DNA from: Aequitasia sp047973235
GTDB lineage: Bacteria; Bacillota; Clostridia; Lachnospirales; Lachnospiraceae
Direction: 5' to 3'
Assembly (NCBI GenBank): GCA_047973235.1
Contig: JBKEBP010000191.1
Span: 5,141 to 69,140, forward strand
Length of the DNA stretch: 64,000 nucleotides
Below, piece by piece: positions 42,371 to 51,239 of the stretch (its first letter is position 1; the number at the start of each line of letters is the position of its first letter). Below the pieces are notes generated by a model. That model had not been told where the DNA came from, ran no database searches, and saw only the letters and a list, made by a program, of their open reading frames with translations. The translations under genes and the position numbers were made by a program.

Positions 42371-44137
42371 TTACATTCGATCAGGTGCTTCAAATCCGAG
42401 TAAGTCTATACACTCTTCTAATATTTTCTTGGTAACTATAAGAAGGCTTATATAACTCTCTTTTTTACTTTCGTCTTCTTCCGATAGTATCTTTGTTTCA
42501 TGATAAAACTTATTAAAGGCATTAGAAACATCATAGAGATAAGCACAAATCTTATGCGGTGCTAGATCATTATAAGCATTTTCTATTACTTCGTTGTACT
42601 TGGCCACCTCAAGCATAAGACTCTTCTGGCTGTCATTTGATACGTCTTTTATATTGATTCCTATAGTGTTTCCACCTGCTTCTTCATATTTACTTAAAAT
42701 AGATTTTATTCTTACGATTGTATATAAAATATACGGACCGGTGTTACCTTCAAACGATGTGAATCTCTCAATATCGAAAATATAATCCTTGGATGCCTGA
42801 TTCGACAAGTCACCGTATTTAAGTGCTGCAAGGCTAACTATTCTCGCTGTGTTAACTGCCTCTTCTTTCGATATGGACTTGTTATCCATTATCTTTTCAA
42901 GCATTTCTTCTCTTATTTCATTTATAAGTGACTCAAGACGCATTATTCCACCATCTCTAGTCTTAAAAGGTTTGCCGTCTTTACCATTCATTGTACCAAA
43001 CCCAAGGAAGTGTAAACTTGTCTCAGGTGAAATGATACCGGTTTTCTTAGCTGTTCTAAACACCTGAGTAAAGTGAAGTTCTTGGCGTTTATCAGCCAGA
43101 TAAACTAATGCATCAGGATTATAGTCCACTCTTCTTTGAACAAGAGTTGCCAGGTCTGTGGTGCTATAAAGTGATGCGCCATCGCTTTTTAGTATAATGC
43201 ATGGTGGTAGTTCCTTCTTGTCGCTATCTTGTGCTATATCTACTATGAGAGCTCCTTCATCTTCATGTGCATATCCATCATCTTTCATTTTCGAAACCAT
43301 ATCAGGGATATACTTCTGTGCATCAGATTCTCCGAGCCATAAGTCAAAATCAACATTTAGGTTAGCATAGTTTCTTTTCAAGTCTTCTACCGATACCTTT
43401 AATATATGTTTCCAAAGCGCAATATATCCACGTCTGCTTGATTGTAATTCAAATGTGGCAGCAAGTGCCGCTTCTCTATATTCTTCATCTTCCTTTGCCG
43501 TTTTGCTTGCTATAGGATATATTTCCTCAAGTTCACTTATGGTAAAAGGTGATTCCTCCGGATACTCTCCTTCAAACTCATTATCAAAGTATGGTAGTTC
43601 AGGTCTTCTTTGGTGAAGTTCTGTAATTATAAGGCCCATTTGATATCCCCAATCACCCATATGTATATCTCCGTAAACCTTATTTCCCATTTTTCTAGCT
43701 ATTCTTTTAACGCTTTCACCTATTATTGCAGAACGAAGATGTCCTACGTGTAGAGGTTTGGCTACATTTGGTCCGCCGTAATCTACAATTATAGTTTTGG
43801 GATTTTTATTCTCTTCAAGTCCCTGGTTTTTATCATTATTAAGCTCATTGATATATTTAGTAATCGCATCGCTGCTGATATTAATATTAATAAATCCCGG
43901 TGCTATTGCTTCTATCGATGAAAATATTGGCTCTGCTTTAATAAGATCAACGACGTCATTTGCTATTGCAATCGGTGCCTTTTTATATGCTTTTGCTCCT
44001 GCCATAGCGCCATTACACTGATATTCACATAGATCCGGCCTGTTTGATACGCTCACTTTTCCATATATCTTGTCATATCCCGCTTTTTCGAATCCTTCTT
44101 CCAATACTCTATCTAAAATTTCTATTAACTTTTTCAC
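42371..44137 (-). CDS. argS: Arginyl-tRNA synthetase
   Basis: A 588-residue class I synthetase. The N-terminal Arg-tRNA D-loop domain (about 1-95) is followed by the catalytic core with DYGGPNVAKPLHVGHLRSAI (the HIGH motif as HVGH). The GDWGYQMGLIITEL segment and the DALR anticodon domain (GPYILYTIVRIKSIL) are typical. It lacks a clear KMSK loop, as many ArgS do. It is a single gene, divergent from the rubredoxin fusion gene. Confidence 0.97.
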   Translation of the reverse strand: MKKLIEILDRVLEEGFEKAGYDKIYGKVSVSNRPDLCEYQCNGAMAGAKAYKKAPIAIANDVVDLIKAEPIFSSIEAIAPGFININISSDAITKYINELNNDKNQGLEENKNPKTIIVDYGGPNVAKPLHVGHLRSAIIGESVKRIARKMGNKVYGDIHMGDWGYQMGLIITELHQRRPELPYFDNEFEGEYPEESPFTISELEEIYPIASKTAKEDEEYREAALAATFELQSSRRGYIALWKHILKVSVEDLKRNYANLNVDFDLWLGESDAQKYIPDMVSKMKDDGYAHEDEGALIVDIAQDSDKKELPPCIILKSDGASLYSTTDLATLVQRRVDYNPDALVYLADKRQELHFTQVFRTAKKTGIISPETSLHFLGFGTMNGKDGKPFKTRDGGIMRLESLINEIREEMLEKIMDNKSISKEEAVNTARIVSLAALKYGDLSNQASKDYIFDIERFTSFEGNTGPYILYTIVRIKSILSKYEEAGGNTIGINIKDVSNDSQKSLMLEVAKYNEVIENAYNDLAPHKICAYLYDVSNAFNKFYHETKILSEEDESKKESYISLLIVTKKILEECIDLLGFEAPDRM

Positions 44138-44288
44138 TTAAAACCACCTCCGAAATTGTTGTCATTTCCCTATTTTAGCATATTTGCACTTCTTCAACAA
44201 CCGATTTTATCTTCAACTTAAGTCTATTGCAAAATCAAATATATTATGTTACTTTTTATTTGAGAAACAAAAACGAGGAGGACATATC

Positions 44289-44936
44289 ATGAACAATAAA
44301 GCTTTTAGAAATTTATCATACGGAGTATACGTTATATCTACACTTGACGGAACACGCCCCACCGGCTGTACCGCAAATAGTGCAATGCAGGTAACCTCCA
44401 GCCCCGCTACAATTGCCGTAAGCATTAACCATGATAATTTTACCAACTCTTGTATTCAAAAATGTGGGTATTTTGTAGTAAACATTTTAACGGAACAAAC
44501 TGATCCGGGAATTATAGGTACATTCGGATTTCAATCAGGCAAAGACGTTAACAAATTTGATAATATCAAATATAATACGAAGGAAGAACTGCCTATACTT
44601 GATGATTCATGTGCATACATAATATGTAAGGTCATTAATAAAATGGAGTCTACATCTCACACTGTTTTCTTAGGAGAGGTTATTGATGCTGATACGCTAA
44701 GAGAAGAGCCTCAAATGACTTATGCATATTATCACAGCGTCATAAGAGGTAAGAGTCCTAAAAATGCACCTACATATATTGCGGATGAAGACACAAAATC
44801 GACTGAATCTAAAGAAACCTGGGTCTGTTCAGTTTGTGGATATATATACGATGGTGAAACTCCATTTGAAGACTTACCCGAAGATTATAAATGTCCTGTT
44901 TGCAAACAGCCAAAAAGCAAATTTATCAAAAAATAG
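44289..44936 (+). CDS. hrb: High-molecular-weight rubredoxin (flavin reductase-rubredoxin fusion)
   Basis: A 215-residue fusion. The N-terminal part (about 1-160) is a flavin-reductase-like FMN domain (FRNLSYGVYVISTLDG, PTGCTANSAMQVTSSPATIAVS, ILTEQTDPGIIGTFG). The C-terminus (about 175-215) is a rubredoxin with CSVCGYIYDG and CPVCKQPKSKF. As I recall, Moorella Hrb has this layout and carries electrons from NADH to a flavodiiron protein for NO or O2 removal. I use ATG 44289, seven bases after GAGGAGG; the longer frame to 44184 has no family match. No flavodiiron gene is in the window. Confidence 0.93.
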   Translation: MNNKAFRNLSYGVYVISTLDGTRPTGCTANSAMQVTSSPATIAVSINHDNFTNSCIQKCGYFVVNILTEQTDPGIIGTFGFQSGKDVNKFDNIKYNTKEELPILDDSCAYIICKVINKMESTSHTVFLGEVIDADTLREEPQMTYAYYHSVIRGKSPKNAPTYIADEDTKSTESKETWVCSVCGYIYDGETPFEDLPEDYKCPVCKQPKSKFIKK

Positions 44937-44952
44937 TATAACAATAAGAATT

Positions 44953-44979
44953 AAAGCCTTGCAATTTATGCGAGGCTTT
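44953..44979 (+). terminator. Intrinsic terminator after the rubredoxin fusion
   Basis: AAAGCCTTGC pairs with GCGAGGCTTT (one G-U pair) around seven bases and is followed by TTTTAT. Confidence 0.85.
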
Positions 44980-45066
44980 TTTATAATGATATTACCATAA
45001 TATCTCTTAACGCATGTTCATGCAAATATCCCTATTAGTAATAAGAATAAAATGAAAGGAGTTTTT

Positions 45067-45689
45067 TTGTCAGAATATCACATTGAAAGTAATTTAGAAT
45101 TTGAAAAATTAAAAAAACGTATTGTCTATAAACTCGTAAGTAGGAAATACAACGCTGTAGAACTTGAGAACATCCCCATATTCCATATATTGATATGGAA
45201 ATTATATTTAATGTTTTTGTTGATTTTGATGGTAATAACCGAGGAACTGTGCTAATTACAAATTCTCATCTCGAAAAATGGAATATAAAAAAAGAATTCT
45301 TATATTCAATTGCATCTAGAAATACAGAAAAAATAATGCCCTTCGAGTTTATGGCTATGGAAGATATTCTTCAAGAACTTACAGGAGAAGAATTCGAACC
45401 AAGTGAAAATGAAATGTATGTATTAAGTAACAAAGACCGATGTTTTGGAGCCGCAGTTCTCTTATATAAAGATGCACTGAAAAATGTGGCAGATATACTT
45501 CAAGACGACTACTATATACTGCCAAGTTCCGTTCATGAGCTTATTATAATTCCTAAACTTAAGTCTGTTGGAAAGGACGAGTTAACTCTAATGGTAAAAG
45601 ATGTAAATGCAACACAACTTGAACCGGAAGAAATACTTTCAGACCATGCCTACTTCTATTCAAGACGGATGGAAGCTGTATACGAATGA
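45067..45689 (+). pseudogene. DUF5688-family gene with a one-base frameshift
   Basis: Two frames make one protein of about 207 residues. The first frame ends ...NAVELENIP and then runs into nonsense (stop at 45255). The second opens with HIPYIDMEIIFNVFVDFDG and goes on to the stop at 45689. Adding one base to the C-run at 45174-45177 joins them exactly. The C-terminal text (MEDILQEL, MYVLSNKDRCFGAAVLLY, YYILPSSVHELIIIP) matches what I recall of DUF5688, proteins common in Lachnospiraceae with no known role. The likely start is TTG 45067 after AAAGGAG. It may be a true pseudogene, a slippery-run variant or a sequencing error. Confidence 0.75.
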
Positions 45690-45713
45690 GTATCAGTGCA
45701 AAACAAAGCACTT

Positions 45714-46064
45714 TCACCCCAAAAGTGATGATAGTATATTTGTTTGTATTAGTACCATATATAAAATTGTGCCCGAACCTATACTTAGAAGGTTATTACG
45801 CTTCCATATATGAAGAGTGGCTGTCACTAAAACAGAAATCACCTCCGGCAAGCCGAAGGGCGCCATCATAAAATTCGTACTCCTTAAACAATAAACTACC
45901 AGCATACCAATTATAGCCGGTGTGAGCACTTTGCCTAGATATATCACTGTTTTCGGAATCGGCTTATCCTTTGGAAATACTACAAATGGGAGTACTCTAG
46001 TTGTAAATGTTGTACCTGCAACCAGCAGTATTATAATTATTGAGGTAACTGCGTCTACTGACAT
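45714..46064 (-). CDS. azlD: AzlD-like branched-chain amino acid exporter subunit
   Basis: A 116-residue membrane protein with about four helices, the small partner of AzlC. FTTRVLPFVVF and the GLPEVISVLVTATLHIW-like tail are typical of AzlD. Its start overlaps the end of azlC by ten bases. Together they export branched-chain amino acids or analogues such as azaleucine. Confidence 0.87.
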   Translation of the reverse strand: MSVDAVTSIIIILLVAGTTFTTRVLPFVVFPKDKPIPKTVIYLGKVLTPAIIGMLVVYCLRSTNFMMAPFGLPEVISVLVTATLHIWKRNNLLSIGSGTILYMVLIQTNILSSLLG

Positions 46065-46762
46065 GACTTCACCCCCTCATCATCAAGTTTTTTGCGTGCA
46101 ACAAATAGTACGAATACCATCATTAGCATAGCCGGAAGGATAAATTTATCAGTACCAAAAATGAAAATCGAAACAATTGATAGCAGAATACCTATTATTG
46201 CAGGTATTCTGCTTTTTTTATTCATCCACTGTTCTATTAATATAACTACAAAAAGGGCTGTCATAGCAAAGTCTATACCTTCTGAATTAAAGCTTATAAG
46301 AGTACCTGCAAGCCCACCAAGCATAGAGCCAATAACCCAATATGATTGATTCATTATCGCAACTGCAAATAAAAACTTATTCTCATCAACCCCTTTTGGT
46401 ATCTTGGTCGTACAGAGTAGTGAATAAGTCTCATCCGTTAATGAAAATATCATATACCATCTTTTTTTTTCCATTTTATTAAATTTTTCAAGCAATGATA
46501 ATCCATAAAAAATGTGTCTGACATTTACCATTAGCGTTAGAACAACTACCTGCAAAAGCGAAAATCCTGGTACAAAGAAGTTTACCGCCAAATATTGAGC
46601 TGATCCAGCATATACTAAAAGGCTCATAAGTATTGCCCATAGAAAATTATACCCTTTATCAGCATACATAACTCCAAAAGCAATTCCAATAAATAGATAA
46701 CCGGTTAGTACCGGAATAGTATATGGAAATGCCTTCTTGAATGCAACTTTATAACCTTTCAT
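46055..46762 (-). CDS. azlC: AzlC-family branched-chain amino acid exporter subunit
   Basis: A 235-residue protein with about eight helices. The family block AFPYTIPVLTGYLFIGIAFGVMYADKGYN and LLVYAGSAQYLAVNFF are typical, as is LMVNVRHIFYGLSLLEKF. I use ATG 46762 (MKGYKV), preceded by GAGG; the longer frame to 46798 runs toward tRNA-Arg without sense. It forms a two-gene unit with azlD, just downstream of tRNA-Arg. Confidence 0.9.
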   Translation of the reverse strand: MKGYKVAFKKAFPYTIPVLTGYLFIGIAFGVMYADKGYNFLWAILMSLLVYAGSAQYLAVNFFVPGFSLLQVVVLTLMVNVRHIFYGLSLLEKFNKMEKKRWYMIFSLTDETYSLLCTTKIPKGVDENKFLFAVAIMNQSYWVIGSMLGGLAGTLISFNSEGIDFAMTALFVVILIEQWMNKKSRIPAIIGILLSIVSIFIFGTDKFILPAMLMMVFVLFVARKKLDDEGVKSCQ

Positions 46763-46799
46763 TCTAACAACCTCACATATAATAAGATTCACAATCAAA

Positions 46800-46872
46800 C
46801 ACGTCTGGGCGGATTCGAACCGCCGGCACCTGCCGTCGGAGGGCAGTGCTCTATCCCCTGAGCTACAGACGT
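46800..46872 (-). tRNA. tRNA-Arg(CCG)
   Basis: A 73-base cloverleaf. The acceptor ACGTCTG pairs with CAGACGT, the D-arm is AGCTCAGGGGATAGAGC, the anticodon stem CTGCC/GGCAG encloses CTCCGAC, and the T-arm contains GGTTCGAATCC. The discriminator is G; no CCA is encoded. CGG is a rare codon in such a low-GC genome. Confidence 0.95.
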
Positions 46873-46873
46873 A

Positions 46874-46906
46874 AAAAGGCAGTAAACATTATGTTCACAG
46901 CCTTTT
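46874..46906 (-). terminator. Intrinsic terminator of the YtrA-type ABC operon
   Basis: AAAAGGC with an extended, imperfect stem (46874-46889 with 46891-46906) followed by T residues on the minus strand, between the permease gene and tRNA-Arg. Confidence 0.7.
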
Positions 46907-46941
46907 AATATTACCATGTTTTATAGTCAAAGTAAAGATTT

Positions 46942-47709
46942 CTAGAGGTCTACTTTCTTATTAAGTATGTAGTTACTTATTGCATACATAACTATAGTTA
47001 AAACCGCAGATGAAAGAGATGTCCAACCAAGTAAATTACTGATTGCAGTTACTTCGATTATTGCTTCTGTAAAGCTTGAAAATACATTTGGAAGAGCCAC
47101 TGCCATACTGATAATACTAATTGCCATCGAAACCACAAAATACATTGCCACAGACGATATAACCTTATGGCTTGCAAATGTCTGTCCTAAGGCAATTGCA
47201 ATATATATCATAACAACATTAGACAAAGTTCCAATTATAAGAGTTAATACAAAAATAGTAATCTGAACCCCACCAATTCCCCAATATTTAAGAAATTCAG
47301 AAATATCCCCTGAACCTGATGTAAAAACTGAGGATGAAAATAATAGGAATACTGTTGCTAATAAAATTATTGTATCAAGAAATGCCCAAATAAATCCGCT
47401 TATCGTCTTGGCTAATAAATGTGTGCTGCTTTTTACAGGTATCGTTCTTGATATATATCCTTCATCAGAAAAAAGATTTTTATAGAATCTGACTGCAATA
47501 AATATATACGTTCCAAATGATGTTGCGAGTAATATTATAACGTACATAAGTATAACTAGCATTAAAATAGAGTCGGAAATATTTGTTTTCTCTGCTATAG
47601 GTGACAATATAAATCTTGCTGCCAAAGTATACATTAACAGGAATGCATGAATTAGTAACAGCATTTTATTTAAATATCTAAAATCATATTTTATTATTTT
47701 CCCTAACAT
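46942..47709 (-). CDS. ABC transporter permease, YtrA-associated
   Basis: A 255-residue membrane protein with six hydrophobic helices, the form of ABC-2-type permeases. It lies seven bases inside the end of the ATPase gene, so they work as a pair. The conserved segment YISRTIPVKSSTHLLAKTISG, between helices 2 and 3, is typical of clostridial permeases under GntR/YtrA control. Substrate unknown; relatives act in antibiotic or envelope-stress response. Confidence 0.8.
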   Translation of the reverse strand: MLGKIIKYDFRYLNKMLLLIHAFLLMYTLAARFILSPIAEKTNISDSILMLVILMYVIILLATSFGTYIFIAVRFYKNLFSDEGYISRTIPVKSSTHLLAKTISGFIWAFLDTIILLATVFLLFSSSVFTSGSGDISEFLKYWGIGGVQITIFVLTLIIGTLSNVVMIYIAIALGQTFASHKVISSVAMYFVVSMAISIISMAVALPNVFSSFTEAIIEVTAISNLLGWTSLSSAVLTIVMYAISNYILNKKVDL

Positions 47710-48407
47710 TTGAACACCTCCCTAAAGAGGGCATCTACTGATTTTCCGTATTTTCCTCTTATTTCATCAACCGTTGAATTCATTTCGACCTTACCCTGTT
47801 TTAGAAAAATTACTCTATCCATAATATTTTCTATATCAGATATCAAATGTGTTGAAAGTAAAATAGTAGCGTCCTCATTATAATTCGTCAAAATAGTTCT
47901 CAACAAATATTCTCGTGCTGCAGGATCAACTCCTCCTATAGGCTCATCTAAAACATAGAGCTTTGCGCTTCTACTCATCACAAGTGAAATTTGTACTTTT
48001 TCCTTTGTACCTTTTGATAATGATCTATATCTTTCTCTACCATCAATTCCTAAATCCTTAATCATGTCCTTTGCCTTAGTTATATCGAAGTCCTTATAAT
48101 AAAAATCCTTGTAAAAGTTTATCAATTCATCTACTCTCATGCTATCATCCAATGAAAGAACATCCGGTAAATAAGAAATTACTTCTTTAGAGTGAACACC
48201 TACAGGATGATTATCTATAGTAATATTTCCAGCAGTGGGTACCAGACAGTCATTAATTAATTTGATTAAAGTTGTTTTCCCACTTCCATTAGGTCCTAGG
48301 AGTCCCACTATTTCTCCTCTTCCTATTCTTAAATTTAAATTGTTCAGAGCTATGATATTATTTGAATATTTTTTACTCAACCCTTCACATACCAATAAAT
48401 CAGACAT
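47703..48407 (-). CDS. ABC transporter ATP-binding protein
   Basis: A 234-residue ATPase. Walker A is GLLGPNGSGKTTLIKL, the signature region LSKGTKEKVQISLVMSR (an LSKGT variant of LSGGQ), Walker B KLYVLDEPIGGVD and the H-loop STHLISD. I use ATG 48407, one base after the stop codon of the regulator gene and after AGGAAG. It is the middle gene of a regulator-ATPase-permease operon. Confidence 0.9.
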   Translation of the reverse strand: MSDLLVCEGLSKKYSNNIIALNNLNLRIGRGEIVGLLGPNGSGKTTLIKLINDCLVPTAGNITIDNHPVGVHSKEVISYLPDVLSLDDSMRVDELINFYKDFYYKDFDITKAKDMIKDLGIDGRERYRSLSKGTKEKVQISLVMSRSAKLYVLDEPIGGVDPAAREYLLRTILTNYNEDATILLSTHLISDIENIMDRVIFLKQGKVEMNSTVDEIRGKYGKSVDALFREVFKC

Positions 48408-48408
48408 C

Positions 48409-48777
48409 TTACTCTTCCTTTCCTGCAACATTTTTTATCATTTTTAAAATTTCTGTTTCTTTAAAGCCCAGCTGATGCATCTTGCTAATAAATTCTTCCA
48501 CAAAGCTTGTAGCCAGATTTTTTTTAATCTCTTTCAACATTTCCTCATCCTCCGTTATAAATCTACCGCTAGTTCTTTTAGAATAAACCAGACCTTCTCT
48601 TTCAAGTTCTGACAGTGATTTTTGCATAGTATTTGGATTAACTTCCGCTTCGATAGCCAAATCCCTTACTGATGCCAACTTGTCACCCGGTTTATATACA
48701 CCGGATACTATATCTTGCTTTATTTTTTCCATTAATTGTAAATAAATTGGTCGTTCGTTATCTAATTCCCAAGGCAT
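48409..48777 (-). CDS. GntR-family regulator, YtrA type
   Basis: A 122-residue regulator with the GntR winged helix (PIYLQLMEKIKQDIVSGVYK, DLAIEAEVNPNTMQKSLSEL) and a short helical tail instead of a large ligand domain. This small form is typical of YtrA regulators, which control an adjacent ABC transporter. I use ATG 48777 (MPWELDN), eight bases after AAAGGAG; the ATG codons further up have no ribosome site. The palindrome just upstream is its probable operator. Confidence 0.9.
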   Translation of the reverse strand: MPWELDNERPIYLQLMEKIKQDIVSGVYKPGDKLASVRDLAIEAEVNPNTMQKSLSELEREGLVYSKRTSGRFITEDEEMLKEIKKNLATSFVEEFISKMHQLGFKETEILKMIKNVAGKEE

Positions 48778-48796
48778 AAGTTTATCTCCTTTCATT

Positions 48797-48828
48797 ATTG
48801 TATTATCTATATAGTACAATAATACAAT
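48797..48828 (-). promoter_or_regulatory. Palindromic operator of the YtrA-type operon
   Basis: ATTGTATTAT (48797-48806) and ATAATACAAT (48819-48828) are perfect inverted repeats with 12 bases between, about 20 bases before the regulator start. The position fits autoregulation; the link to the protein is inference. Confidence 0.65.
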
Positions 48829-48860
48829 GTTCGAAAAATGTCAAGTTTTATTATTAAAAA

Positions 48861-48888
48861 AAAGAAGATGAGGTTTCTCATCTTCTTA
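48861..48888 (-). terminator. Intrinsic terminator of efp
   Basis: AAGAAGATGAG pairs with the matching CTCATCTTCTT around six bases, followed by a T-run on the minus strand, shortly past the efp stop codon. The edges are approximate. Confidence 0.8.
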
Positions 48889-48900
48889 ACATTTAAATAA

Positions 48901-49458
48901 CTAGGCTCTGGAAAGATATTCATTTGTTCTTGTATCAATCTTTAGCATATCTCCCTCTTCAATAAAGAGTGGCACCATAACCTGCGCTCCGGTTTCAACT
49001 ATTGCAGGCTTTGTTGCTCCTTGCGCTGTATCACCTTTTAGTCCGGGCTCAGTTTCCGTCACCTTTAGTTCAACTGTAATAGGTGGCTCAATTGAAAATA
49101 CATTACCTTGATATGATACCACTTTTACATTATCATTTTCCTTTACGAACTTAAGAGAATCCCCCACCGAATCAGCATCTACAGCTATTTGCTCATATGA
49201 TTCCAAGTCCATAAAATGAAATAAATCACCATCCGAATATAAATACTGCATTTCTTTTCTATCAATATGTGCTTGTTCAAACTTTTCACTTGGTCTAAAA
49301 GTCTTCTCAACTACACCACCATTAATTATATCTTTTATTTTAGTACGTACAAAAGCCGCACCTTTCCCGGGTTTTACATGTTGAAAATCAAGAATCTGAT
49401 ATACTGTTCCCTCTATATTTACTGTTAACCCATTCCTAAAATCTCCTGCTGATACCAT
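48901..49458 (-). CDS. efp: Elongation factor P
   Basis: This factor rescues ribosomes stalled at polyproline. The 185 residues form the three-barrel EF-P: QHVKPGKGAAFVRTKIKDI at the tip loop (with Lys at the tip), then the family signature at about 150-170 (KGDTAQGATKPAIVETGAQVMVPLFI). A normal single gene with its own terminator. Confidence 0.96.
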   Translation of the reverse strand: MVSAGDFRNGLTVNIEGTVYQILDFQHVKPGKGAAFVRTKIKDIINGGVVEKTFRPSEKFEQAHIDRKEMQYLYSDGDLFHFMDLESYEQIAVDADSVGDSLKFVKENDNVKVVSYQGNVFSIEPPITVELKVTETEPGLKGDTAQGATKPAIVETGAQVMVPLFIEEGDMLKIDTRTNEYLSRA

Positions 49459-49511
49459 CTATTATTCCTCCTTAATTGGTTCATCACTGTATAATTCTAT
49501 AATACTTTACC

Positions 49512-50027
49512 TTACTTTTCAACCTTTTTTGTCCGTAAACTGCGCTTATATGACCAAAGTACTATTTTTTCAAGATATCTTTTAATCACTATCTGTATTT
49601 CTTCCTTTGGATGAATTGGTTTCACAAGGTAATTTAGTATACCCGTATTCTTAGCTCCCCAAACGTCTGTAAAGAGTTGATCACCGATGAAAACCGTGGT
49701 GCTTTTATCAGTTTTCATAAGCTGCATAGCCTTTTCATAATTTCTCACAGATGGTTTATGCGAGTTCCAAATAGCATGTACACTGACATCTTTATTAAAC
49801 ATAGTCACTCTTGGCTCCTTATTATTGGATAATAAGCAACAATCAAATCCGATTTTTTTAAGCTTTATGAATAATTCCTTGGCTCTGTCATCTGCCGGCT
49901 TACCATGTGGTACCAGTGTATTATCAATATCAAATATCAATCCTCTGTAACCCTTTTTATACAATTCTTCAAATCCAATGTCATATGTAGAATCAACATA
50001 ATTATCAGGATAAAATTTACTTAACAT
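49512..50027 (-). CDS. YqeG-family HAD phosphatase
   Basis: A 171-residue HAD IIIA phosphatase. The catalytic motif is LIFDIDNTLVPHG (DxDxT), motif II is in CLLSNNKEPR, and the final acidic motif is FIGDQLFTDVWGAKN. The MLSKFYPDNYVDSTYDI start is typical of YqeG, so I use ATG 50027; the frame to 50045 begins with TTG. It overlaps aroK by 11 bases. Relatives include phosphatidylglycerophosphate phosphatases; the substrate here is open. Confidence 0.88.
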   Translation of the reverse strand: MLSKFYPDNYVDSTYDIGFEELYKKGYRGLIFDIDNTLVPHGKPADDRAKELFIKLKKIGFDCCLLSNNKEPRVTMFNKDVSVHAIWNSHKPSVRNYEKAMQLMKTDKSTTVFIGDQLFTDVWGAKNTGILNYLVKPIHPKEEIQIVIKRYLEKIVLWSYKRSLRTKKVEK

Positions 50028-50538
50028 TCTTATTAAATTCCTCAACTTTTCTTAATACTTCACTGCAAATCATCGACACCGTCTTATGGTTGATAGATAC
50101 AATTACATCTGCACTTTCTTTATAAAATCCCTGCCTGCTCTTTAACATCTTCGATATCTCATGCCTGGATTTTCCTCTTGCAAGAGGTCTTCTGTCATTC
50201 CGTGAAACTCTATTGTGAATAGTATATGCACTTGCAGAAAGTAAAACCACCGTACCTGTATTATGGATTATTTCTCTATTTTTTTCCCTAAGCACAACCC
50301 CGCCGCCGCATGATATCAAAAGATTACGCTCACCTTGAAGTTCATATAAAAGATTAGTTTCCATATCTCTAAAATATTCTTCACCATGTTTTTCAAATAT
50401 GTCAGCAACCTTCATACCTACTTTTTTTTCAATTTCTTTATCCGTATCAATAATCTTCATACGTCGCATCTTGGAGATTTTATAGGCAATTGTCGACTTT
50501 CCAACTCCCATAAATCCAATAAAGACTATATTTCTCAC
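50017..50538 (-). CDS. aroK: Shikimate kinase
   Basis: This enzyme phosphorylates shikimate at the 3-OH with ATP. The 173 residues have the P-loop FIGFMGVGKSTIA, the shikimate-binding DTDKEIEKK and ISCGGGVVLREKN, and the lid with RRPLARGKS. It overlaps both the amidase gene before it (four bases) and the YqeG gene after it, so all three are one operon. Confidence 0.94.
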   Translation of the reverse strand: MRNIVFIGFMGVGKSTIAYKISKMRRMKIIDTDKEIEKKVGMKVADIFEKHGEEYFRDMETNLLYELQGERNLLISCGGGVVLREKNREIIHNTGTVVLLSASAYTIHNRVSRNDRRPLARGKSRHEISKMLKSRQGFYKESADVIVSINHKTVSMICSEVLRKVEEFNKNVK

Positions 50539-51230
50539 TGTGAACTATCTCCTCTTTCTATCGCGTCTTGTACATCACCTTTAAACTGTTCGAAAGCTTC
50601 CTCATTATCCACAAAATACTTAGGACAAATTTTGCCTGTAATATCATAATGTCTTATAATATCCTCAGATGTTAAGTCAAACTTCATACATAACCATGCG
50701 CAAAGTTGAACCAAAGAACTATATGTAGAATTATTTGGTATTCCCGTTTTATCTTCATGACAAAATTCTATAGATATACTATCAATATTTCTGTCATTAG
50801 ACGCATATGCCACTTCCCACGTAGGTACACATTGAACAATCTCCCCATCTAATCCTACCACAAAATTACTGCTTGCCTGCGTTTTTTTACTGTCTTTAAG
50901 TCCGTTAAAATAATTTCTATTATCCATAGCTGTGCTTCCCGGATTCGCAGTATAGTGGATAACAATATTTTTAATTTTTTCAGTTTCAGTTTGTGGTCTT
51001 GAATATGCATTAGGCTCTAACAATTGTACATCGATGTCAGGTTTAGATGCATCTACCTGTGCACTTTCAATTTCACTATATTGATTATTTCCACTAACAA
51101 CTGTATATACAATTAATCCGATAAGAACTGCCAACAAAACAACAATTCCTATTTTTATATAGTTTTGCATCCTTCGGTTTCTAAAATTTATTCTATTGTT
51201 ATTACTTCGTTTACCACTCTGTCTATTCAT
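50535..51230 (-). CDS. Membrane-anchored N-acetylmuramoyl-L-alanine amidase (Amidase_2)
   Basis: A 231-residue cell-wall amidase. A basic N-terminus and one helix (IKIGIVVLLAVLIGLIVYTV, about 25-45) anchor it, and the zinc amidase domain lies outside. Zinc ligands are seen in KNIVIHYTANPGS (first His) and EDIIRHYDITGKICP (second His), with IEFCHE between them. It precedes aroK with a four-base overlap; a functional link is not evident. Confidence 0.9.
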   Translation of the reverse strand: MNRQSGKRSNNNRINFRNRRMQNYIKIGIVVLLAVLIGLIVYTVVSGNNQYSEIESAQVDASKPDIDVQLLEPNAYSRPQTETEKIKNIVIHYTANPGSTAMDNRNYFNGLKDSKKTQASSNFVVGLDGEIVQCVPTWEVAYASNDRNIDSISIEFCHEDKTGIPNNSTYSSLVQLCAWLCMKFDLTSEDIIRHYDITGKICPKYFVDNEEAFEQFKGDVQDAIERGDSSQ

Positions 51231-51239
51231 TTAATCGCC

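Noticed and set aside
45174..45255. Programmed frameshift in the DUF5688 gene
   Set aside because: A run of four C is not a classical slippery heptamer, and there is no downstream hairpin or internal ribosome site; mutation or error is simpler.
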